From: Lineus longissimus
Taxonomy: Eukaryota > Nemertea > Pilidiophora > Heteronemertea > Lineidae
NCBI RefSeq assembly: GCF_910592395.1
Contig: NC_088325.1
Coordinates: 1,118,001-1,182,000 of the forward strand
Length of the DNA: 64,000 nt
Direction: 5' to 3'
The notes beneath the pieces are model-generated. The model was not told the origin of the DNA. It worked only from the letters and a program-made list of their open reading frames with translations, and searched no databases. Position numbers and translations under genes: made by a program. Numbering within the stretch: the first letter of the stretch is position 1; every line of letters starts with the position of its first letter. This document shows, one piece after another, positions 1 through 11,813 of this stretch.

Positions 1-191
1 CGAACTGGATGGAAAGAAAATGGTTGTACAACGATGGCTCCCTCTATGACTGGAGTAAGAACTACGCGGTTCATCTTTGGTACAGATACCATAAGGTCGA
101 CCACAACCCAGAAGATATCAAGAAGTTAAATACGACAATGGGGGAACTATTTCGATATATTTATTATGGGAAGAAAGACCTGATTTTCTGA
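1..191 (+). CDS. C-terminal end of a probable GT32-family glycosyltransferase (partial)
   Basis: The reading frame is open from the window edge and ends at TGA 189-191, giving about 63 residues. The sequence contains SLYDWSKNYAVHLWYRYHK followed by LNTTMGELFRYIYYG. A YAVHLW-type motif a short way before the end, followed by a conserved hydrophobic helix, is what the C-terminal part of alpha-1,4-glycosyltransferases (A4GALT/A4GNT, GT32) looks like. Those are Golgi type II membrane enzymes that add galactose or GlcNAc to glycolipids or mucin-type glycans. The catalytic DxD region would lie to the left of the window, so neither activity nor specificity can be judged. An ATG at 9 is in frame but is probably internal, because the frame stays open to the window start. 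The family call is from a motif match by eye and is moderate. This is the only plus-strand gene I accept. Confidence 0.5.
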   Translation, partial: NWMERKWLYNDGSLYDWSKNYAVHLWYRYHKVDHNPEDIKKLNTTMGELFRYIYYGKKDLIF

Positions 192-414
192 AATTCATTT
201 AACCAACACGTGTGCTATTATTCTAAATAAGCCGTCACCCCCGATCCAATCGTCCTGATGGTAGGCCAAAATCCAATGATAGCTCTGTTTTATATTTATA
301 CGCGACATTACTTTTGTGGCAGTGGGAAAATCCTAAAGGCCGCGGCCGTAGTGTCTTAGGAGAGACACACACTTCGAAAACGGTGATATAAACTTTAATC
401 GCCAACAACTGCAA

Positions 415-483
415 CTACAGGGTGGCCCAGAATTATTTTCCCTCACACAATGGATGGGAAAATAATTCTGGGCCACCCTGTAG
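415..483. repeat. Perfect 28-bp foldback
   Basis: Positions 415-442 and 456-483 are exact inverted complements separated by a 13-nt loop. The outer part reads ACAGGGTGGCCCA, the same start as a single half at about 5778-5790. It looks like two terminal inverted repeats of a DNA transposon with the interior lost, or a very small MITE. The rest of 192-1265 holds AT-rich sequence in which I see no gene. Confidence 0.75.
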
Positions 484-1265
484 TCAGACATGTTTGAACT
501 TTCACTGAATTTGGTGGTTTATTATGATGAGGTCACAGATGGTGTACATCGATTACGTCACTGCGGTTTTCGTTTTTGCAAGACTCCGTCTCGGCCGCTA
601 GTCCTCTGTACATTTTTACATGCATAATTTCTTTCTGGTTCGCTGTATTTGAACCCTTTCTGCGGGAGGCATTTTTACTTAGGTGACCATAACCTCTATG
701 GTCCATATTTCTGACTCAGAATCTTTTATTTCTAAGAGTGTAGATCTTACATATACTAGACTTTAACATATTTGATATAGATTCTGTCTATAAATGTAGC
801 TAATATATCGAAATATTAAAACAAGTTTTAACATTCATAGATTTTAACATTCAGTTTTCATAGATTTCGTAGGGATTTCGATTATTTCTTATTAAATATT
901 TTCCTGTGTTTAGAGGCGCAAGAGTACAAAAAGTCTTCCATTCTTACAATTTTTGAATCGAATCTTTCCATCATGCAGAAAATTGGGACTTCTGCTCAAA
1001 TATTAGCCAATCAGAAAGTCTGTTGTGTCCATCGTTGCCTACATGTACCTCGCCGAAACATGCATGTCTAAGCCTGGTAAAACCACTCCCTGTGGGATCT
1101 CGTGATTGTGTGGTCGATCGCTCCGGGCAACGTAAAACGTAGCTAGATGCAACCTTGCGTCAGGAATTGGCGGACGAGGCTGATGCATGTCACCAGTTGG
1201 TTAAAATATGACAAGTCCCAAATATCTGTATCAGGAAAATGGCGAATGGCCATGCGGCGATGTCA

Positions 1266-3853
1266 TTACGTGTTATTGACCAATGAATCTACGAGTTTTC
1301 TCCACCGTGGATCGTCCATGGTATTTCTGCTGCTCTCCTGGCGTGAAATTTCAGTCATCATTTTCCGTCTGCCGTATAATAGACGATTCGCATTCTCATG
1401 CGCGTTCGCCATTAATTTTGGAGGCAATGCCTGCGTCAGTCGCATTACAATGCCGTCAATGTTTTCTCTTGGTCGTTCAAAGTCTCCCTGCTTCAAACTC
1501 GGCAATGACTTTCTCCGATTTGCGCTCAATTGCAGACCAATTTTTGGGTCAGAACCGAAATGCGACGCCTGCGGTGGAGTGTTCCGCACAGATTCAAGAC
1601 ATCTTTGAGCGTCGTCTGCACATGCGCTGCGGCGATCAGTCAAAAACAAATTATCACTTTCATCGTCATACGAATGGACAGAAAAGTTATCGTCATTATT
1701 TGGTTTTGTATGAAAACGATCTCCAATGTTTTGTTTCAAAATATCACTTGGATGACACGTTGCCGATTTCAAACCTTGCTTTGCTACATCTGGCAACTTG
1801 CCAGTCATCCGGGCACTTTTTTTCGAACTTCTGGTGCTCCGCTTTCCGGCGGATGCGAATATGCCCAAAGCCTGCATTTTAATGACTGGAAGTTTCACAC
1901 CGTTTTTTGGCTCCCGTGGCGCTGGGGAAATTGTCGCGATCGAGTCCAAGTCGTCCAGATCCGAGTCCCATTTATGCAAATTAGATTCTTCTTCGCTGAT
2001 GACCGGAGGCCGCCGCAATTTGTATGTAGCGTCGACTTTGGAGGAATCATTCAAACGTTCAACTGACCGACACTGAAGACTCTCCGGTTTGGGATATTTC
2101 GGTGTCTTTGCTAAAGAGCGCCGCCTGGATTTCTGTCGTCTGGGTTTGCCACTAGGTGGCGCTTCACGGCTTCCTTTTCCTTTCGTCGCGGTGAGGTCTT
2201 CTGCTGCGTCGCCTGCTGGGGAGAAAACGATGATTCAAGTAAAAAATTGAATCAGAATGAATGGTATCCGGTCGATCGCCGGTTGTAACAATAGGCAGGT
2301 TTAGCAACCTCTAAGAGCGACGACGTTTGAACTACGGAAAATCTGTCGGGTCATCAAGTCCTGCGCAAATTTATTTAGGCGACACTCGTAAATCATCAGT
2401 AGTTGTAGGATGTATCGCAGATATTTCCAGAACAAAAGGTCGATAAGTACATTGAGATACTCCGCAGCGCGTCCGGCATTCGTAGCTCTTCGTAAGGGTT
2501 GCAGAATCTGCCTTATATCCTTCAAACGACCGTGGGCGCCATCTGTCTACACATGCGACGACATTTGGTGATGAGACTCTGAACTAAACAGCCTTATTTA
2601 CACAGAGGACGCTCGCAGCCGTTTGAACTGAAGACAGTGCATTTCCATAAGTTGCCGTACAAAATGCAATTTACGTGAAAACCTCGATTTCACTGTGTAG
2701 ACAGACAAATATGTGACCAAATTTCTGCTAATTCGTATGCATAATAACTGCACTACGGCATTGTGTATAACTGCATTTCTATTTTCCTGGACCACCAGTA
2801 ATTGGCGAGTGGCGTTCTCCTTTAATGTTCTCCGTCTATCGCTAAATCCCATGCAATATTCATGGTTATTGATCACGTGATGACGTCAACGGATACGGAA
2901 GTGGAGATGACGCAACGGAAGTCATCGGCGGCCATTATTTGCGAATTACAGAACACTCCACCTCTGCATACACATGTTACTTTAAATCAATTGCGTAAAC
3001 GTTGGTCGACTCTGTCAACAAACTTGATCGTCTGCTACATGCAAGTCAATTTAGCTGAGCGAGAGGACAAAAATTGATCAGGTTAATGAGTGCCAAAGGC
3101 GATGTTACTTGTGTTGGAAAATGCTAACGAATGAAGGCGATCAAAGGTACCACTTTTGGCCCTTTTGACCCTTCTTTCGGGTCACAGGGAAAGTCAAGAT
3201 GCCAAAAACTATCCCTTGTTAAAGTTCCCCCATGGACCCTCATTATGATATACACATGTTGACATGATTTAAAGACATCCAGTTTTTGACCCATACTTTG
3301 GGACCGTTATATACAGTAGGGCCTTTACGTGTCCAAATTCTGGGGCTATGTGCAACTTCACATGCGGGAATTTTTTTCAATTTTTAATCAGCACCCCAGT
3401 AATATCCAACAGGTCTTTTCCCACTGCCCGATAATATGTCAAAGGGTTAAATGCTCAGCCTTTCTTATTCAAATGCATTACTTCGAGCCATCAGCGTAAA
3501 GATATCCGTACCCATCTAAACCTCTCTAATTACTCACCAGCAAATCTCAGCCTGTCATCTTGGTCGAAGACTTGATTGACGAAGAATTGTCTCTGAAACC
3601 AATTCAGGGTGTTCTCCCGGCGGCGCCGCTCCTGGCGTATCTGTTCCAATTTCTTCTCCAGTTCGCGCTCCTCCCATGGGTTGTTGCTGAGAATCACGGA
3701 AGAGAGATGCGTCTTGATTGGTATTCGCACAATGGGCGGCCGGACACCCCGCTCTTCAAACCCAGACAGCTCCATCTCCAAGTCCGGCGACCGCAGAATA
3801 TCACGCTCGAATTCGCGAGACTCACCCGAACGATCTTTCCCGATCAAGTACAT
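1266..3853 (-). CDS. Two-exon gene of unknown function, 421 aa
   Basis: Exon 1 is 3853-3538 (ATG in the context GCCATG, donor GTGAGTA) and exon 2 is 2215-1266 (acceptor TTTTCTCCCCAG, stop TAA). The junction is phase 1 and the joined frame is open for 421 codons. The N-terminal 105 residues hold a conserved-looking stretch (PPIVRIPIKTHLSS, then NPWEERELEKKLEQIRQERR) predicted to end in a charged helix, followed by NTLNWFQRQFF. The second exon opens with a very basic Lys/Arg/Ser/Pro segment and continues as a low-complexity, probably disordered region, ending with MDDPRWRKLVDSL. No signal peptide or membrane segment is seen. I do not recognise the family. The 1.3-kb intron (2216-3537) shows nothing else. 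A large 11-bp minisatellite begins about 450 bp upstream of the start codon. Confidence 0.7.
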
Positions 3854-4307
3854 GGCGTTGCCTAGCGACTGTCAAGTAACAATATGGCGGTTTGTCACAG
3901 TTGCATTAGTTCAATTGTATGTCATTTGCGGATATATCTCCTAAATGCTTGGGGAAGTTGTCCAATAAGGCAATACGCCAATGATTAGAGATTGTTTATC
4001 AGACCTTCCTGTGCGCTGGCAAAACCTTGACGAATTTGACCATATTTCCCGATATCCATACAATTCATGAATGCGATCATAACACCCCGCGTAATCCACC
4101 AGCCGTTAATGATATCATTGTTTTTCGGCAACAATACGGTAAGGTGCACTCAACACCAGCTATGGTTTAGTTCGTCATACATGTATTGTTCTTCCTCGTT
4201 TCCCGATGAAAACTTTCATGAACAAGACAGCCACTGGGGTTAAATGATTATATGCATGTAAGATCGTCACTACCGCTTGCAGAAGGGCCCTATCTGAGCC
4301 CCCGAGT

Positions 4308-4879
4308 ACTTGCCGAGCACTTGCCTATCACATGCCGATCACTTGCCGAGAACTTGCCGATCACTTGCCGAGAACTTGCCGAGCACTTGCCGAGCACTTG
4401 CCGAGCACTTGCCGAGAACTTGCCGAGAACTTGTAGAGCACTTGCCGAGAACTTGCCGAGAACTTGCCGAGCACTTGCCGAGCACTTGCCGAGCACTTGC
4501 CGAGCACTTGCCGAGCACTTGCCGAGCACTTGCCGAGGACTTGCCGAGGACTTGCCGAGAACTTGCCGAGAACTTGTAGAGCACTTGCCGAGCACTTGCC
4601 GAGAACTTGCCGAGAACTTGCCGAGAACTTGCCGAGAACTTGCCGAGAACTTGCCGAGAACTTGTAGAGCACTTGCCGAGAACTTGCCGAGAACTTGCCG
4701 AGCACTTGCCGAGCACTTGCCGAGGACTTGCCGAGGACTTGCCGAGAACTTGCCGAGAACTTGTAGAGCACTTGCCGAGCACTTGCCGAGAACTTGCCGA
4801 GAACTTGCCGAGAACTTGCCGAGAACTTGCCGAGAACTTGCCGAGAACTTGCCGAGAACTTGCCGAGAACTTGCCGAGT
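4308..4879. repeat. 11-bp minisatellite, about 52 units
   Basis: The unit is CGAGMACTTGC with variants GAGCAC, GAGAAC and GAGGAC, plus a TTGTAGAGCAC variant at about 4431, 4575, 4663 and 4762. The spacings of the variant (about 144, 88 and 99 bp) are near multiples of 11, so blocks of units have been copied together. Because 11 is not a multiple of three and the unit lacks stops, frames on both strands stay open and give 11-residue peptide repeats. These are not evidence of a gene. Confidence 0.95.
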
Positions 4880-6369
4880 AGATGCCTGTAAGTCCCTCGT
4901 GCGCACAGCAAATGAATTGTTAGCGGGCCAGCAAAAGTTAGTGCGACTGAAACGGCGTTTCTTCAAAATGACACAAATCGTCGACCTAAAGCAACATTCA
5001 GGTATTCCTGTTCTTAATAGGAAGTAACGTCTTGAGATATTTAGACATACTTCGCACTTCGTTCGTATAGCTCTTCGTTGGGTTGCGAAGCCTCTCTAAT
5101 GTATGTGCCTCTTTCATGTTTACTTCAGGAAAACAAGATATATTCATCGAAAAAGGTAAAAGCTTTGTTTCATTGTTGTGAATGCAAATGCCCTGCCCGG
5201 GGAAAGGTTTGGGGTGATCTGGGCTGGTAGAAACTAGTCGAAAATATCTTGAAGATTACGTTACAGAATGCCAGCATAAATTTTGAATTAGGCGAATGAT
5301 TTGAATTCCGGGTTTTTGTTGCAAACTACAGTGTAATTGTAATTCAATCTCAATCGTCAAAGGACGAGGGTGATTATTTCTTCACCGTTCCAACCTGGGT
5401 TAACTTCATTATTTTCTTTTCATCAAATTTGAAAGCGTTCTTGAGTCACTGAATGTCGTTTAGTCTCAATATCAAAGAATCAATACTTGCTGATACTATA
5501 AACCAAGATACTGACAGTCAACCATAACTTTGCATTGCTTTGCCTCATCACTCGTACACCGGGATAATTTAGTAAACAATCTCATCTGCTTGAGGCATGT
5601 ACTGTACTTTGAAATACACGTACCATAAAAAGATCTACACTGTCCCAGACTAAGTTCTATAATCCCATCGACGCATCCAGGGCAAACGCATTTTAAAGGA
5701 ATTGAGTCAAAACGCTTTCAAATATTGAGACTGAAATATCAGCCCGATAAAAATCTTCTTGGATGAAGCAGTTTCTATACAGGGTGGCCCAAAAACACCG
5801 GACGAATTGTAATCCATATACATGTACCCGAGTCTAAGATGTATTCGACTGAAGAAGTTATATGAATGCAATTGCACGGCACTTAAACTTATCAAAGATA
5901 TTCAAAACTGCAATACTCTATACTGTAATCGTCCTTTAGCAGATCCCACAAAGTCAAGAGAATGTTATCCATTATCCATCCGCGCTTTAAAAGTTCACAT
6001 GGGGTTGTTTATCTTTGTAAAACTCATTCCTTGATCTCGGTCCATGCCGGTCAGGGCCCGTGCCTCATAAACGGACTGGGTGGCCTCATAACGTTTGAAT
6101 CCAAGTCTAATGTTTCGCAACGAATCAGGTATCATAGCCGCCTCATGGTGTATTTCACAGCCACAGGGAATATGTCACACATTACTTCAGTCATCATATT
6201 ATGCAAATAATGACATTAATGTACTTTCATAGAAACACTTTCTTTTCTCGAGAGAATATTTCGGACTTGCCACATTATACGAGGCCCGACCGCGGGGCCA
6301 CACAGGCGAAATAATGCGTTTTCGGGACCAGTAAATTTCCTACACAGGAATCGAGTGTTGCCAAACACT

Positions 6370-6842
6370 CGGCCTGGCTGTGACTGTCTCATCTCTCTCA
6401 TCATGTTGGCAACACGGTGGAGCAGCCAGGACTGATTCGGCCTGGCTGTGACTGTCTCATCTCTCTCACCATGCTGTCAGCACGGTGGAGCAGCCAGGAC
6501 TGATTCGGCCTGGCTGTGACTGTCTCATCTCTCTCACCATGCTGTCAGCACGGTGGAGCAGCCAGGACTGATTCGGCCTGTCTGTGACTGTCTCATCTCT
6601 CTCACCATGTTGACAACTTGGCAGAGCAGCCAGGACTGATGTGGCCTGGCTGTGACCGTCTCATCTTTCTCATCATGTTGTCAACACGGTGGAGCAGCCA
6701 GGACTGATTCGGCCTGGCTGTGACTTCCTCATCTTTCTCACCATGTTGACAACTTGGCAGCGCAGCCAAGACTGATGTGGCCTGGCTGTGACCATCTCAT
6801 CTCTCATCATGTTGGCAGCACGGTGGAGCAGCCAGGACTGTC
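6370..6842. repeat. 68-bp tandem repeat, about 7 units
   Basis: Each unit begins CGGCCTGGCTGTGACTG and ends GCAGCCAGGACTGAT. The CCTGGCTG start and CAGCCAGG end are complementary, so every unit can fold on itself. Units differ by scattered substitutions, and some are slightly shorter. The array lies downstream of the gene at 7295-8809 and abuts a MITE on its right side. Confidence 0.9.
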
Positions 6843-6847
6843 AAACA

Positions 6848-6973
6848 CATTGGGTGATATGAATAAAGACAAGCAAATGCTTTTACTTCAATTTTGTACA
6901 GAAAGGCCTAGTGTAAATGTACATGGAGTTTTAGATAAAAGCATTTGCTAGTCTTTATTCATATCACCCATTG
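6848..6973. mobile_element. Snap-back MITE, copy 1
   Basis: The ends are GGGTGATATGAATAAAG and its complement, followed inward by the AGCAAATGCTTTTA arm and its complement. The interior reads TTTTGTACAGAAAGGCC. Related copies lie at 13040-13210 and 47127-47250. The length is about 126 bp with no coding capacity. Confidence 0.85.
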
Positions 6974-7294
6974 TGTGAGCTCATTAGAGCTTGCACTTAC
7001 ATAATAGTATAAAACTAAATAGATATGCGTACTTGTGCATGTACATTACAGGCCGTACATTACTGCATTAGTTCAGTTTCTCTGAAATTTATTTACCAGT
7101 TTTTTTGTCATCCTGACTCACATGCGTTTGCGTCACCACTAGAGTGATTTAGCGACCTCAAAACATTGCCGGTCAAGATGGGTTATGTAGGCATAGTGTC
7201 GTAACCATTGTATCATGCTTGGGGGGGGGGGGGGGGGGCAAAAGGTTCCTCTATAATATGAATGAGAACTTCGATGTTCTCATCATGAATTGTT

Positions 7295-8809
7295 TCATTT
7301 CTTCGCCGATTTCGTTCTTATTCCCTGGATTATGCTATGAGCCAAATTCTCAATAGATGGAGTGCGCGCATGGGGGAAATCACCACTGGTTGTGACGTCA
7401 TTACACGAGTCCAGTTTGAGTTGGAGTGACCTTAGAATCTTTGGGGACTCGAGGTCAGGAAAATCTCGGGAAATATTGGTGTCAGTTCTCGATTCATGGG
7501 GCATCTCCGTTGTAATTGGCGATTCCGATGTTGATTCGAACATTAGTTTGTCGTCCTTGACCTTGGGTTCAAAGCCAATGTCAAGGTCAACGCCCAAATC
7601 TTGACATGTCTCTACTGAAAGCTTTCGGTTGGCTCTTCCCTGCATTGCTGCCAGCCTCGATGTGGCTGCAGTACTTCCGTCAGCCATTTTGGGGAGCAGA
7701 ATCAGGTTAACCTTGTTAGGCGAGGTTGGATATGTTATTTTTGTGGACGTGGACGGAGTTGAACTGGCTATTCGATCGCAACCATTGTCCATTTTCTTGA
7801 AACTGGTGGAAGGATTTCCAACAGAAAACGAACCAACGTTTCCCGATAACACCGGGCTTGACTGCGGAAAGAAAACGCAGTCTGAAATGTCAACATCGTC
7901 TAATCGCGCCATCTGCCTTCCGGGTTCAACTTTCCACTGCTTGGTAGCAACAGGAACCTGCTGAAGTCGCGCCATATCTGATGATGTCATTTTTGCTTCC
8001 GTTGTGTCATTTTCTTCACGTTCTTTTGGGTAAAATATGTGTTCATTCTCGGAGAGCATGATACTAGCAGTGCTGACGTAGACATTAGAATTTGCATACG
8101 TAGCCGAATCCGTGCTGACGTTTTGTGCAGGTTTGGTACGCGCCACAACTAAATTGCTGACGTAGACAGCAGGTTTAGTATATTTGGTAGAAAACGTGCT
8201 GACCTGTTTTGAAGGCTTCTCTAAAGTGAAACCCCTTCTGCGATCCGGAGTAGGCCTATGGGAGTTCAATTCATAAGGCGTGTCAGATGGAATTGGCGAG
8301 TCCTTTTTCTTAGGGCTTGTTGGTGACTGCAGGCCACATAGGTCTAAATCTGGATCGCTTAAACTGCGCTGAAGGTCATCTAGTTCCTGAAGAAGGTCAT
8401 CGTACTCAACCTTGTGATCAGAAGCCTTCCATTCAGAACTCGCATACGTTTTGTAAGTTCTCTGCTCCTCCAGGGGATTGTGAGATGGAGCAGGTGTTCT
8501 TGGCTGTCCACCAGGCGGCGCGGCCGACCAAGCACTGACGCCCCTATCGCGAGGTGACCTAGTGTTATCGTGGTTCGAAAAGTCTTGCAAAGTCATGCCA
8601 ACTTCGCGTCGGAAAGTTGACGTGGGAGTTGCTTCGACACTCGCCGACGACAGGTGCCGCGGGGCCGTGTAATATACATTACCTCGCGGTGAAGAGTCCT
8701 GTTGGACCGTAACCTCGTGCGTGAACGATTTCTTGTGGAAGACGAAATCTCGGATCTTTGGGGTGCAATTCTCTCCCTTGAGCCATTCGCAGTCTTTGAT
8801 TCCTCTCAT
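7295..8809 (-). CDS. Uncharacterised 504-aa disordered protein with a paxillin-like LD motif
   Basis: This is a single open frame from ATG 8809 to TGA 7295 with no internal stop, much longer than chance in this region. The protein is rich in Ser, Thr, Pro and Asp and appears largely disordered. At about residues 136-150 it has YDDLLQELDDLQRSL, an amphipathic leucine/aspartate helix like the LD motifs (LDxLLxxL) of paxillin-family adaptors, which bind focal adhesion kinase, vinculin and parvin. Repeated short stretches around VYVS with Ser/Thr follow at residues 220-260. No LIM domain follows, because the frame stops. The reading frame is also open for about 70 nt upstream of the ATG, so an upstream exon cannot be excluded. 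An AATAAA on this strand lies about 200 nt past the stop. Coding is likely; the function is unknown and the LD comparison is inference. Confidence 0.7.
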   Translation of the reverse strand: MRGIKDCEWLKGENCTPKIRDFVFHKKSFTHEVTVQQDSSPRGNVYYTAPRHLSSASVEATPTSTFRREVGMTLQDFSNHDNTRSPRDRGVSAWSAAPPGGQPRTPAPSHNPLEEQRTYKTYASSEWKASDHKVEYDDLLQELDDLQRSLSDPDLDLCGLQSPTSPKKKDSPIPSDTPYELNSHRPTPDRRRGFTLEKPSKQVSTFSTKYTKPAVYVSNLVVARTKPAQNVSTDSATYANSNVYVSTASIMLSENEHIFYPKEREENDTTEAKMTSSDMARLQQVPVATKQWKVEPGRQMARLDDVDISDCVFFPQSSPVLSGNVGSFSVGNPSTSFKKMDNGCDRIASSTPSTSTKITYPTSPNKVNLILLPKMADGSTAATSRLAAMQGRANRKLSVETCQDLGVDLDIGFEPKVKDDKLMFESTSESPITTEMPHESRTDTNISRDFPDLESPKILRSLQLKLDSCNDVTTSGDFPHARTPSIENLAHSIIQGIRTKSAKK

Positions 8810-11600
8810 GTCGTGTTTATTTTGCTTTAGGATCAGCTGATGTCGTACTTTTGTAGTCCAGGCGTATATCCAATAACAAGTTCTGAGCCAGTCCGCTCTT
8901 TACCCTATTTTGATTTGATCAGCCTTGGTACTGGAGACAGAGGGTCATCATATCGTGTTGCACTACCTCCTGAAGCGAAAAAAACGCACGTTAATCAAAA
9001 CCTATTACAGTGGAACCTCCCTTAGCTGATACCTCTCTATCAACGAGTGTTCCCGTGTCCGAGTGTTTCCCCGTATTGTTTGGAGACGCTGAATGATAGA
9101 TTAAAACATTTTCTCTGCTTCACCCAATGGAAAAGTCATGATCTCTCTAGCTATCTATTGTATAGAAACACTGAAATATGGTTACATCCACAAGGTGTTA
9201 CACCGTTAAAACACAACACTAAAAACCATTTTGCAAGTATCAAGCTCGGAGTAGTTCTCACCTACCTTGTCCGCTGCTGGCAATATCCAAAATCACCGAA
9301 CATGCATAGGTCTTGCTCCTGGCTTAAAATCACAGACTGCGCTAAATTCAGGCCTACTTAAATCAATAAGGCATATTCAACATGGAATAAAAACATATTA
9401 TATATGTTTTGACTTCTTGTGAGTTACTTTATATGTGTCATATAGTCTTTTATTTCCCTATCGACTGTAAAGTTATATCTTAATCCAAATGTTTAATCCA
9501 ACGTAAATATTTATTACAGAGTTATTGAATGCGTGGGATTAAGCTTTTGTATTCTCAGCAAGATGGCGGTTCAACTACAATGGTCATTTATCAAATTTTA
9601 AGTCGCCAAGGTGTTATAAAATGTTGTGGTTTTGATAAAAAGGATACCTGTAGCGCATTAAACACTTATATAACCTTTGGCGCCTTGATAAGATTAAATA
9701 TGGAAGAACGATAAAAACATATAAGCCGCACGTACACCACCTGAAAATGGACCACCAATCTTGGTTCGCGAACCAATGCCGCACCATCGAAAATCCACCA
9801 CGTACACCAGCGCTGCAGCTGGTTATAAAATCCGGCAAACAATAAGCAGAAAGCGCCATTTCGAAAGCGCCGCCTGTCGCCAAACCATCTAACTAGCTAA
9901 TTGCCGATACCACGACAAAGCCGAGCTTTTGACAAGCCGGGCGAATTTGGACCAAATTTGTCGCGGCAATATGGTGGTGTACGTGCAATTGGCCCACCAA
10001 TATTTCGTGGTGTACGCGCAACTATGTACTTGTTTCCCTCGCAGCAAAGGATCCCCTATTCGTAAGTTACGCCAAATCGGGCTTTCGCCCGTAAATTCGA
10101 ATATGCGAGCAAGGCCGGTGAAGAAGTTTAAAATGTCCTAGGATAGAATGCCCGGGAAACAAAGGATTCTATTATGCGCTTCAATCTCTGAGCTATTGAC
10201 GGTCAGGGTCTCTATAGAACCATATTGCAGAATACAATAGGGCCGAACACTTTTTCCAGGGGGTATTTGTTACTGTTACACCGGAGATACATTGGGTTCA
10301 TGTTGGCACTTGCCATGATTCACTTGTCACGAGTTAACTGGCTTAGACTTGAAAACACGAGGTGAGGGTGAAAACGGACCTCGTGAATCGTATGCAGCCC
10401 GCTCTTTGGAAATGTCTTGTTCGTTCTTCATTTCACGCATGAAAATCGAACAGTGACATGTCACATGTGAAAACGTGAACTCGATATGATCGCAGCATGA
10501 TTTAAGAGTGTCACGTGAATGAATCTGTACATGACCTCATGAGACCACTTTCCTTCCTTGTACGTACTCGTAAGGGCTGCGAAACGTGCCTAATGCCTCT
10601 TTCAACCACTGCGCAGGGGTGAAGAGTACAACATGGCAATAGAGTCACTGAAACAGACGATGAGTTGATATTGATACTTTACACTTTATTTTACAATGAA
10701 CCTGATACAGCGCATAGCCATACAATGTTTACAGCATATTTACATTGTAGTTTACATTGTACAAATGTACACACGTGACACAGGACCTCAAATAATGTTA
10801 ATGATACACAGGCCAACTCGGAGCTCCCGTAAACAGGAAAAAGATCGCTGCTGCTTGAGATTGCCGCATATTAGAGATTGCTCAGATCTTAATCAACTGA
10901 CCCACAAGCTACAGGCAATGTACATCACGTGCGCTTTGAGTTGGATAATGCGCTATATAAGACTCGTATTATTATTATTATACGTGCACTGTGTATATTC
11001 ACGTCGACTGAGTCGTACTGTGTGTGTAAATTGATTCGGGTTGATGATTCTGGTATTTTCACCAAGAATCTTGAAATGGCTGAAACAAGATGGCGGCCTG
11101 TCTTGGCAATCACAGATTGACGTCATCAATAAATCTAGTTCGGGCCTGCAGTAGTCTGTATCTATGCCTTTTGTGTTACAATTAGCTGTTCGTATGGAAC
11201 GAATCTTATATATATTCACTACGAAGACATAATTGCATTGTTGTGCGACTTAAAAGACCACCACATTTATTACATATACTTACTGATGCAAATATTATGC
11301 TAATCTGTCTGGTGCTGCTATGTACATGTATTGTTCTAGTGCAATTGACAAGTCTCTGGTAAATACTCTTTGATTTACGTGTATCGAATGTGACATTGTA
11401 ACCCGAAGAATCACATTTTTTAAAAATACCACAGTTTCAAATTGTCGGCTATATCAGCCAAACATGACTTCTGTGTCAAATAGTACAAGTTGCTACCACA
11501 AGATGGGCAAACTTACAAAAAAAATCACCGTAGTAAACATGGTAAAGGCTGAATTCACCATAATGGTTGTGAATATCATTTTACCAGGCTCATCACTGTG

Positions 11601-11813
11601 GAATCGATTCTCACCATGGTAAACTTACGTTACCGTTCCAAAACACCATGGTAAAATCGATTCTCACCATGGTAAACTTACGTAACCGTTCCAAAACACC
11701 ATGGTAAAATCGATTCTCACCATGGTAAACTTACGTTACCGTTCCAAAACACCATGGTAAAATCGATTCTCACCATGGTAAACTTACGTTACCGTTCCAA
11801 AACACCATGGTAA
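11601..11813. repeat. 53-bp tandem repeat, about 4 units
   Basis: Each unit contains two CCATGGTAAA motifs: one followed by ATCGATTCTCA, the other by CTTACGTTACCGTTCC. Unit starts are 53 bp apart (11646, 11699, 11752). Degenerate half units (CATGGTAAAGGC, TTCACCATAATGG) continue to the left to about 11535. CCATGG is itself palindromic, so the array is rich in small hairpins. Confidence 0.9.

Larger units (their letters stand above)
3854..7294. other. Intergenic region between the two unknown genes
   Basis: No gene was found here. It holds the upstream region of the 421-aa gene, the 11-bp minisatellite (4308-4879), a lone transposon-end-like motif at about 5778, a 68-bp tandem repeat (6370-6842), a snap-back MITE (6848-6973) and a poly-G run (about 7219-7238). 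A TTTATT at 7088-7093 (AATAAA on the minus strand) is a plausible polyadenylation signal about 200 nt past the stop of the gene at 7295-8809. Confidence 0.6.

Noticed and set aside
1147-2076. Plus-strand open frames antisense to exon 2 of the 421-aa gene
   Set aside because: The minus-strand frame is joined to a well-formed upstream exon by matching splice sites. The plus-strand frames have no splice partners and overlap each other.
4252-4966. Several overlapping open frames of 90-209 codons on both strands
   Set aside because: They all arise from the stop-free 11-bp minisatellite. The same peptide repeat appears in different frames, which excludes selection on any one of them.
6370-6842. 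Possible CRISPR array
   Set aside because: The repeats are contiguous 68-bp units without unique spacers and the DNA is clearly animal; it is a satellite.
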